Below, piece after piece: positions 56,036 to 64,000 of a stretch of 64,000 bases of DNA (positions are counted from its first letter, which is position 1; every line of letters begins with the position of its first letter). Below the pieces are notes generated by a model, which was not told the DNA's origin, did not search any database, and saw only the letters and a program-made list of their open reading frames with translations. The DNA is from Rachicladosporium sp. CCFEE 5018 (lineage: Eukaryota; Ascomycota; Dothideomycetes; Cladosporiales; Cladosporiaceae), in the NCBI GenBank assembly GCA_002077045.2, contig KZ111150.1:912970-976969 (forward strand), read 5' to 3'. A program made the position numbers and the translations under genes.

Positions 56036-57823
56036 ATGTTCTGGCACATGTTTGACATCAGCATCAACGATTTCGACTGCGCCGCGCCAATACATGTACT
56101 GATGGACACCCAACATTCCTTGTTCCAACCATCGACTTACTTCGGCGTTGCCTGCGTCGCATTCTCGGTGATAGCTCTGACTGGTATCTGGCGATCAACG
56201 AGCGCTAAGTCGGAAGTACGTGCGCCAGAATTGCGACCAAAGCCACGAAGGCGCATTGCTGTCGACAGCCTGTACGCGGCAGACACAGCAGGCGCCAATG
56301 CACAACCTGAGTCGGCTTTGACTGTGCTTGCGGACTTGATCGCATGGAGTGCTCGAATATCTGAGAGCTTACGGCGCTCATCGGGTGGTCATGTCGCGAC
56401 CGCTGTTCTGAGTGAGCTAGCTTTGGTGACAGGCAGCCTGTGCCGGTTGCAGGCCGTTGTCGTTCGCGACGCGCAAGCCATCAGACCCGGCACTGGACTC
56501 GGTGCTTGTTTCACGGCGTCGACTAGCTCCTTGAACGCTACGTACAACCTCATCGACTCTCAGCGGTCAGCAAGTTCGGACTTTAGCAGCCCAAGTCTGC
56601 TGAACGACGCACTGCAGCAATTACGTGCACAGAGAAGTGCTCTGGACTACTTGCTGGAGACGATGAGCCAGAACGAGCTTCCGCCGACGCCACCTGCCAG
56701 CGATGAAGGCTCGGACATGCTAAAGCCGTCTGATGCTCTCCGGCTGCCGTTTGAGTCAATGCAGATGCCCACCGGTATCACGCCTGGACTTGACGGTAGG
56801 GGCTGGATCGAGCCGCCACCGGAGTACAGTCCGCCGTCGAGCTCATCCGCTTATCCTGTGCCGGAGAAGTTTGACAGCAAGTCCGCCCATGCTGTAGAGC
56901 CAGAGATTGAAACGGGCACAGGCGACGCCAACACGGAAGCATTGTACCAAGCCGCCACCGAGAACGACATTGAAACGCTTTCGTCATTGCTTGAAGCCGG
57001 ACTCCAAGCCAACGATACGTTCGGCGAACTGCAACGCACAGCTTTGCATCAAGCCGCACATCTCAATCACACCGCCACGCTCTCGATTCTCCTACGCCAT
57101 GGCGCAGACATGTCGCTCGAGGATACGAAAGGTGACGCAGCTCTTCATCTGGCGGCTTGGGCAGGCAACGTTGAGGCTTTATCATCGCTCCTTGCACACG
57201 GCGCAGATGTAGATCATCTCAGCGGGCGAGACGGTTACAGTCCACTCTGGTGCGCCATAACAGCCTACCACATTGACGTCGCACGGCTACTGCTCAAGCA
57301 CGGCGCACGAGTAAGTCTACGCTCAGGTACAGGGCTGTCGCCACTGCATCAAGCCGCTGTGACCGGGCAAAGCGCCATGTGCGAGCTGCTACTCGAGCGT
57401 GGCGCGCAAGTGGACACGACAGACGACGATGTTAACACGCCGCTGCACTACGCTGCTGTATCTGGCTCTGTCTCTTCGGTGCGAGTGTTGCTTCGAGGCG
57501 GCGCTGATGTTCAAGCGAAACAGGCACAAGGACTGACTTCGCTGCATTGGGCCGCGCACAAGGGGCATGTGGAAGTGCTGGCGCTTCTGCTGGAATATGG
57601 CGCATCGATCAATGCGAGGGCTGAGGAAGGGGCAACGCCGCTGCACCTTGGCGCGAACCGCGGTCATTTGGCTGTTGTGCGATCCTTGCTGGAGAATGGT
57701 GCAAGGACTGATATTGAGGATGCGGTATGGGATGGTGTCGAGGGTAGTGCTGCTGAGATGGCGAAGGACAAGGGACACAGCCGGGTGGCGAAGGTCATAC
57801 GTGAGTGGAAGGGTAGTCAATGA
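56036..57823 (+). CDS. Ankyrin repeat protein with N-terminal membrane segment
   Basis: One 595-residue frame. A hydrophobic segment at about 36-52 (FGVACVAFSVIALTGIW) can anchor the protein. Residues about 90-215 are helical (LTVLADLIAWSARI, LNDALQQLRAQRSALDYLL) and recall the N-terminal helical domain often placed before fungal ankyrin arrays. A Pro/Ser-rich linker with PPPEYSPPSSSS follows. Nine or so ankyrin repeats run from about 300 to 590, with good matches such as TALHQAAHLNHTATLSILLRHGAD, AALHLAAWAGNVEALSSLLAHGAD and TPLHYAAVSGSVSSVRVLLRGGAD. The start could also be the Met at 56081, 15 codons later. Ankyrin arrays mediate protein binding; the partner is unknown. It converges on the hydrolase gene with 65 bases between the stops. 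Confidence 0.85.
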   Translation: MFWHMFDISINDFDCAAPIHVLMDTQHSLFQPSTYFGVACVAFSVIALTGIWRSTSAKSEVRAPELRPKPRRRIAVDSLYAADTAGANAQPESALTVLADLIAWSARISESLRRSSGGHVATAVLSELALVTGSLCRLQAVVVRDAQAIRPGTGLGACFTASTSSLNATYNLIDSQRSASSDFSSPSLLNDALQQLRAQRSALDYLLETMSQNELPPTPPASDEGSDMLKPSDALRLPFESMQMPTGITPGLDGRGWIEPPPEYSPPSSSSAYPVPEKFDSKSAHAVEPEIETGTGDANTEALYQAATENDIETLSSLLEAGLQANDTFGELQRTALHQAAHLNHTATLSILLRHGADMSLEDTKGDAALHLAAWAGNVEALSSLLAHGADVDHLSGRDGYSPLWCAITAYHIDVARLLLKHGARVSLRSGTGLSPLHQAAVTGQSAMCELLLERGAQVDTTDDDVNTPLHYAAVSGSVSSVRVLLRGGADVQAKQAQGLTSLHWAAHKGHVEVLALLLEYGASINARAEEGATPLHLGANRGHLAVVRSLLENGARTDIEDAVWDGVEGSAAEMAKDKGHSRVAKVIREWKGSQ

Positions 57824-57888
57824 ATCTCTGTTATATCCTGTACATGAATAATGGGTCATACATCATCATCAGCATGTCCCAAGTCTAG

Positions 57889-59195
57889 TCACAACGCAGC
57901 ACACTTTCCTAACCTGCCCTCGATGAGCTCACGGAACTCCTTTCTCATCTCGATCGGCATTACATGTCCCAACCCCTCATGGAAACTCTTCGTCACTCCA
58001 CTCTCCTCACCCCCGAGCTCCCTCAACAACATCTCCCCATGCACAAACCCAATCATTCGATCCTGCTTCCCATGCACAACCAAGATCCTCTCCCTCCCCA
58101 CCGCATCACCCAACTGCTTCAGCTGCTCAGCACTCTTGTAATGGAAGCCCGCAGCCGCCAACTGGCACAGGAAGCCTGTCCTGGTCAGAGCGCCAGGCGT
58201 AGTCCGTTTGTCGACCTCGCCTGCACAGATACGGTCGCCGTTCGTTGGGAACGGCGAGACAGTGTGCTCGGACTCGTCGGGCTGCGAAAGCCAGGCGTCG
58301 GAGTAGCAGTCGTGTTTCAGATTGTCGATTTGGACGTCGAGAGATTTAGGGATCATGAGGTTGATGCGGTTGCGCAGGTTCTCAAGATAGGGGAGTGTGC
58401 GAACGATCCGGGGAGCGGTAGAGATGAGGTTGAGACTACTTATGCGATTGGGGATTTGGAGAGCCTACTTTGCGGGTCAGTCGGGGTTTGATCAAGGTTG
58501 TACCGAAGTCGTGGTCGGATGATCGTCCCGGAGTCGCAGGTTGAGCAGGCTGTCCACGAATCTGGGAATCTAGATAGCGGGCAGTCACGGTGGGTAGGAT
58601 GTGTCCCGAAGTGTTGCCAAAAAGGTGTCTCAGACGGGATGTCGCCCACCAACAGCGATACGCTTGCTGAAAGGGAGTAAAGAAGAAAGAGGCACCTACC
58701 AATTCCTGTGCAATCATACCACCCATACTAATCCCACAAACATGCACACTCCTCTCTTCAGTCCACCCAACATGCTCAAGCAGCTCCACTACATCCTTAG
58801 CCATCTCCGAAGTCGTATACCTGAGCAGTGGCTGATCGCTAGCCCCAATACCCCGATTATCGAATATGAGACAGCTGTACTTGTCAGCCTGGAGATGGCC
58901 GAAGTCTTTCGTCTGACGCTGCCAGGCTCTCATCCAGCCGCCGAGGCCCATGATCCACTAGACGGAGTCAGCATGTCGTGTTGACCAGATGGGATATGGG
59001 TGGCGTGGGACGTACGAGGATCTTGTGGGGTCCATGGCCGTGGATCTCGTAGGCCAGCTTGAAGGGACCGCCGCGGGATTGTGCGACTGTTACGTCGGCT
59101 TTCTTGGTCGGTTGGAGATTCCAGTCTACATGGAGATACTCTGGATGGGCCTTGACTTCGGCTACCGTCAGCGGCCTGGCGTTGGTTAGCTTCAT
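57889..59195 (-). CDS. Alpha/beta hydrolase
   Basis: Three exons, 59195-59016, 58957-58700 and 58464-57889, encode 337 residues. The introns are 58 bases (GTACGT/TAG) and 235 bases (GTAGGT/TAG), both phase 0. The fold elements appear in order: LAYEIHGHGPHKILWIMGLGG across intron 1 (oxyanion region), CLIFDNRGIGASD (about 92-104), the nucleophile elbow CGISMGGMIAQEL (about 134-146, Ser in GISMGG), RILVVHGKQDRMIGF (acid Asp, about 268) and EGLGHVMP (His, about 308). The structure is that of a cofactor-free serine hydrolase; substrate and location are unknown, and no signal peptide is seen. Intron 2 is long for this genome, but removing it joins QELALQIPNRI smoothly in frame. The frame start further upstream at 59210 is a GTG, so the ATG at 59195 was used. 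Confidence 0.87.
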
Positions 59196-60038
59196 GTCTT
59201 TGATGTACACCTTGTATGCAGAATCATTGCTTACGCCGATCCGAGGACCATTGCTCCTTTTGATCTAGCAGTTGATGACTTCGTCCTAGTCTGACGTTTC
59301 GAGACTGCAACGTGTGTCCGCAACTTGGAATGTCCTCGTACGAAGCACTGATTGTCAGCCTCGAGCCTCGGTGTCGTTGGCTAGAACACGTGGACGAAGC
59401 TTCACAGCTTCCTTTGATCTACAACGCTCCTTCTTCTACTTCTTCATAATCCTATATCAAGTACATATGTATCTATCTGATTCATCATGTCAGAACATCA
59501 CTTCGCGTCAGCTTACGTCGAGAGTTCTCGTACCACCAGGATATTGCAGCTCGGCTGGCAGCGCCCAACAGCGGCGAATGCACCTTGGCTTCAGCTCATG
59601 CGTCCTACCAGTTTGTGGCATCGCTTCCTCGAGTACGACAATGGCACATCTGGTGTGCTTATCCCACCAACGTTGTGCAACGCAGCGTCTCTCGGATGTC
59701 CCCGTCTCTGCCACATCCGAATATGAGGGATACAGCTTGGTCTTCACCAAGACTTCGCCACGTTGAGGCACGAGCACGAGCACCAGCATGCTGTCGGCGT
59801 GTCAACCTCTTACAGCAACCACGACCTCATTATCTTGGTCTGTTACGAGCTGACCAGCCTCCCTCATTTTCCTTCTGTACGCAGCATCTCACAGAGCGAC
59901 GCCATGGCCGCCACCGTGTTGCCAGGCGTGCGTGTTGATATTCAACTTCTCCTACAAGAGCGTTGAGATGCCAGTACCCGTCCCATCTGCTTCTGTAAGT
60001 ACCTTCCAGACCTGTCATTATCTAGTCAGGCATTCAAG
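59196..60038. other. Intergenic region, no supported gene
   Basis: About 840 bases between divergent genes. Overlapping frames at 59314-59966 have no domain or splice partner. The last 60 bases are pyrimidine-rich and lead to the start at 60039. Confidence 0.45.
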
Positions 60039-60848
60039 ATGCATCTCTCGACTTTCCTTCTCCATGTTCTCCCATGCATCGGCTTCATCGACCGGGTAGC
60101 TGCATTAGATCCGGCGAACTCGCCCCAGATCAAGCGAGTCCCGCGCCCACGTCCATGGATCTACAAGCGCACAGATCGCGTCGAGAAGATCAACGCTTAC
60201 GTCAAAGAGCTCTCGAGCGCACTCTACGCCGTGCATCTTGCGCAAAATGCAGACGACGTCGCGCAATGGTGTGACCCGAGCAGAATCCCGTCCTTCGACG
60301 CTATGGGCTATGATGGCGACTATGTCGAAGCATGGGTGTAAGTATTTCATCTATGCTGGTGATCATTTTGTCACTGACAGCTCCTCAGCTGCGCAGCTGC
60401 CGCAGGCGATGAGCTCTTTCCACCTCAGACCCTCGATCAAGCAAGCAGCAACCTCAACATCGCAAATGAAGGTCTCAAGCAGTCTCGTGACGACCCTGGC
60501 GGACCAGCTAGAGCGGTCTATTGCAGCTTTCTCGATATCGGCACGCTTGTGCAAGCGCAGCTGAACGCCAAGGACATTCTCAACCTTATCTGCTACCCTG
60601 ATATTGGCAATACGACGTCAAGTGGCACTGCGAGTGATACTGCGAGTGGCACGACGACGCAAACAGACCCGGGTACCACCAGTCAGACTACGAGCGTGAC
60701 GAGCTCAGGCAATGTCACAATCTCGCCGACTGGGAGCATGACACTGCCGCCTTGTTGGACGGCTTATGCAACTACTGGGGGGTATGGCTGTGGCTCGACA
60801 TCCAACACCAGTTGGACCACGCCGACTACGCCGCCCACGTATGGCTAG
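60039..60848 (+). CDS. Secreted Ser/Thr-rich protein, unknown function
   Basis: Two exons, 60039-60337 and 60389-60848, encode 252 residues. The 51-base intron has a GTAAGT donor and CTCAG acceptor, phase 2. The first 22 residues form a clear signal peptide (MHLSTFLLHVLPCIGFIDRV, cleavage near VAA-LD). A basic stretch (KRVPRPRPWIYKR) precedes a helical, soluble domain (about 45-165) with Cys residues at about 78 and 101 and CSFLDIG and NLICYPDIG near its end. The last 85 residues are Thr/Ser/Gly-rich (TASDTASGTTTQTDPG), suited to O-glycosylation. There is no terminal hydrophobic segment for a GPI anchor. The layout fits a small cell-wall or effector-like secreted protein, but no family is recognised. 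Confidence 0.68.
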
Positions 60849-61491
60849 GGGACGCACTGGAAGTGAGCAGGACGCTGGCAGCTGGGCTGTACATCTAATG
60901 CCTGGGTCAATGATGGGATTCAAGGCTCGGCCGAAGGCATTTCTTGGGCGTTGAGGTACATGTATGATTAGTCAATGTATTCACTTTGCTACCAAACACG
61001 CTGGGCATCTATCAGTCTTACCGTTCGAGAAACGTCGGTGTACAACCCCTTCGAGAACAACCAGATGAGGCCATCATCAGTGCTTACGTACACAGCGTCC
61101 AGGCATGCGATAGGCGCCGGATGAGACGATTGCCGTGATCCGGCCACGGCCAACGAGGCATCCGAGGGACGTCGTGCGGTAGTACGATGCATCCCATTGC
61201 ATGGATCTTCGCAGGGTAGGAACGACGAGTCGGGAATCGGATTGTCGACTACAACGTCATGTGCCAGGAGATCACATACCAGTTGCAGTGTTGAATGCAC
61301 ATGTGTTAAATGATATCCTTGCAACATCAGGTGAGGGTAAAGACGGGGAAGCAGACGGAGGCGGGGGAAAACACTGCCGTTCGACAGCGGATTCGATAAA
61401 GTGAGGTCATGCCCCAAGCGTGCATTTGATATGATATCGAGTTCTGGGTGTGCATGAAGTGTAGAGTCTCCTCTTAGTATAGGCAGCCACG
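60849..61491. other. Intergenic region before the Zn2Cys6 gene
   Basis: About 640 bases, no gene supported. The minus-strand frame 60989-61579 overlaps the start of the next gene and is a shadow. Confidence 0.5.
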
Positions 61492-64000
61492 ATGAATGCG
61501 CCCCCTCCGCCGTCTGGTAACGGCGGCCCCTACCGCTCCAATGACTCCCCGAACTCGAATCAGCAGCCGTACTACGCACCCCAACCGCAATGGTACCCTC
61601 CTGCCGAGGAATACGGCTACGACGATGAGGCCGATGGAGGCAACGCAGACGATGGCGGCGATGGCAATTCCCGCGACGCCAAACGGCGGCGCATTGCTCG
61701 CGCTTGCGATATGTGTCGCAAGAAGAAGATCAAGTGCGATGGCAAGATGCCGAAATGCGGGCACTGCGAGAATTACAAAACGGAGTGTATCTTCACTATG
61801 GTAGAGAAGAAGCGTGCGCCGCCGAAGGGCGCGAAGTATATTGAGGGGTTGGAGAATCGGCTTGGGAGGATGGAGAGTTTGTTGAGGTTGAGTGGGTTGT
61901 TAGCTGAGGATGATGGGAGGACTGATTTGGGGACGCTGGAGAAACAGCTGAAAGAACGAGGGGGAAGGAGTAACGGGGCTAGTCCGGCGGATGGGGCGGC
62001 GAGTCCGGCAGCGGCGGGGCTAGGGAGGCAGGTCTCGAGCGGAGCTGGGGCAGTCTTGACACCGAAACATAGCACGCCGCAGACTCAGCAGGTGTTGAGT
62101 CCGGAACTGACGATAGGATCGAATGAGTCACCTGCGCAGCGGCAGGACGAGAAGAAGCCGGAGAATGTTGATGCGCTAGCGGATCAGATGTGCAGTCTGA
62201 TCACCAATCAGTGTGGTGAGACGAGGTACATCGGCAGTGCGTCTGGCTTCTCAATCTTCAGTCCGAAGGGCATACAGTGGGTCAACGAGAAGACTGGCGA
62301 TGCATCATTCCAGCACATGATCTCCGCTGCAGCAGAAGATGGCTCGAAGTTCGATCACTGGAAACCTGAGGTGTTCGATGATCTGTTCAGTCGGCGAGTT
62401 TTCAAGAGCATGCCGCCTAAGAAGGAATGCCTGAATTTGCTGAAGGACTTTTTCGAAAACTTCAACGGGATGTTCCCACTTTACCACGAACCGACGTTCA
62501 TGCACTTGGTGGAGAAACATTACTCACAAGATCCGTACGAGGGAAGCGGTTGGTGGGCTTCGCTCAATGTAGCGTTGGCGATTGCACATCGGCTGCGTGT
62601 GATGAGTAACGTGGTTGACCAGGAGGAAGATGATCACGCCTGGGGCTATTTGAAGAATGCCATGGCTGTGATGTCTGAGCTGACGATGCGAAATACGGAT
62701 CTACTGTCAGTCCAAGCATTGTTGGGAATGGCATTGTTCCTGCAAGGCACTCCAAATCCACAGCCGTCGTTCTTCCTCACTGCTGCTGCCATCAGACTAA
62801 GCCATTCAATCGGCCTGCATAAGCGCGGGTCCGGGTTCAACTTCAACGAAGTCGAGAATGAGCAGCGAAGACGAGTGTTCTGGATCGGCTACTTGCTTGA
62901 CAAGGACATCTGCTTGCGGTCTGGACGACCGCCTGTACAAGATGACGACGATATGAATGTTGAGCTACCAGCAGCCAACCCGCCTGATCACGTCGGCAAT
63001 ATTCCACTATCAAAGCCCACAGCCGAGGGCGCCACAACGATGAACCTTTTTCGGCAGATGTGCATGTTTGCGCAGATTCAGAGTCGAGTCTATAAGCAGC
63101 TGTACAGCGTCAAAGCTAGTCGACAATCAGATGGCGAGCTACTGAATACTATAGGCGAACTGGATCAGGCCCTCGAAGACTGGAAAGACAGTATACCCAT
63201 CGACTTCAGACCGGAGCACGAGATACGCGCAAGTCATACGCCACTGATTTTGCATGTTGTATGCTTACACTTTGCGTACTACAATTGCTTGACTACGATC
63301 CACCGCATGAGTGTACACCACGGATACTGGACGAGTCGATTGAGCGACTATGCTTTACAAGGGCTGAACGCGAGACCATTGAACCCGAGGGTGTTCATGA
63401 GTGCTGCGCTCTGCGTTAACGCTGCGAGGACCAGCATTGGACTTATTCGATACATCCCTCAGGGCGACTATGCATGTGTTTGGTGAGTAATATGTGCCAT
63501 TTACTCAACGAACGACCTACTGACGTCTCATAGGCTCGTCCTGTACTATCCTGTCTCCTCGCTCGTCACACTATTCGCCAACATTCTCCAGAACCCCCAA
63601 GATGCACGCGCCCGCAGTGATCTGAAGCTTATGTCATCAGTGGTCGCATTCCTCCAGATGCTCGAACAGAATGTGCAAGAGTCGAACGGCAATGTCAGAC
63701 GCATGCTGTCGGTCTGCGCCGAGTTTGAGCGCATCGCCAAGGTTGTCCTCGACAAAGCCGAGACCGACATGCGCGGCCGCGGGAAGCGGAAGCAAGCCGA
63801 ACGTGAACGCGAAAAGGATCGCGTTAATGGCGGTATCAGCGCTGATCTCGAAGACGGCAAGACGCTGGAGCAGATCCAAGTTGAGACGCAAGCAGCGTAC
63901 CGAAAGCCGGTGCAGACCCCAAGTCTGCAAGCGAGTATGTCGCAGCCTGGGAGCGGCGCTGCGAACAGCCCTGCGAGTTGGACGGGCAGTCAGCAGGGCG
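61492..64000 (+). CDS. Zn2Cys6 transcription factor with fungal-specific middle domain, 3' end outside window
   Basis: Exon 1 is 61492-63482; exon 2 starts at 63534 after a 51-base phase-2 intron (GTGAGT/ATAG) and runs off the window, giving 819 codons so far. An acidic N-terminus is followed by the binuclear cluster with Cys at 72, 75, 82, 89, 92 and 99 (CDMCRKKKIKCDGKMPKCGH) and a linker and dimerisation helix EGLENRLGRMESLLRLSGLL. The fungal transcription factor domain covers about 305-600 (FFENFNGMFPLYHEPTFMHL, AIRLSHSIGLHKRGSG, RRVFWIGYLLDKDICLRSGRPP). After the splice come ILQNPQDARARSDLKLMSSVVAFL and a basic helix. It is a sequence-specific DNA-binding regulator; the target pathway cannot be told from position or sequence. 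Confidence 0.92.

Noticed and set aside
1..64000. Transposons, viral genes or toxin genes
   Set aside because: No transposase, integrase, reverse transcriptase, terminal repeat pair or other such signature was recognised in any translated frame.

Overview
The window reads as filamentous ascomycete nuclear DNA (Pezizomycotina, probably Dothideomycetes). Genes are split by short introns of about 47-90 bases with GTAAGT/GTGAGT-type donors, and the families are fungal: Las17/WASP, Med15 of the fungal type, a Zn2Cys6 regulator, a DUF3237 protein, a Nup53-like nucleoporin and an ascomycete MFS permease. It is a scaffold of four contigs joined by three 100-N gaps (21315-21414, 32607-32706, 48875-48974). 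The order and orientation of the contigs are therefore inferences of the assembler.

Layout. 1-5425: 5' part of a START-like (DUF3074) gene, a SET/TPR gene and the first 228 codons of a membrane-protein gene (called gene C here). 5.4-21.3 kb: single-copy genes for an SGNH hydrolase, a secreted Hsp70-like protein, a DUF3237 protein, tRNA-Lys, two membrane proteins, Las17/WASP, a Nup53-like nucleoporin and a phosphoglycerate-mutase-family phosphatase. 21.4-32.6 kb: end of a galactonate dehydratase, then a second, longer copy of the START - SET - gene C - Med15 block. 32.7-39.6 kb: Med15 on the minus strand followed by the 3' half of another gene C. 39.6-48.9 kb: MFS permease, a basic/acidic repeat-rich protein and a Cys-rich protein. 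49-64 kb: 3' end of Med15, sterol O-acyltransferase, a protein with a degenerate ubiquitin-like domain, ankyrin protein, alpha/beta hydrolase, a secreted protein and a Zn2Cys6 regulator.

The outstanding structure is the duplicated START-SET-gene C-Med15 block. One copy (23666-32606) is collinear. The other is cut inside gene C: codons 1-228 end at 5425, and the homology resumes at the next codon at 39597 on the opposite strand, 34 kb away. The copies are clearly diverged, so they are paralogues, homeologues or divergent alleles. In contrast, 32707-33286 and 48975-49554 are identical over 580 bases and look like the unmerged overlap of two contig ends. Flipping the contig 32707-48874 would restore one continuous Med15 gene.

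Signs of decay fall on the duplicated genes. The SET gene at 1415 has lost a conserved active-site tyrosine. Gene C at 28392 has an in-frame stop that coincides with a new GTAAGT donor. No mobile element, CRISPR array or virus-like gene was recognised.
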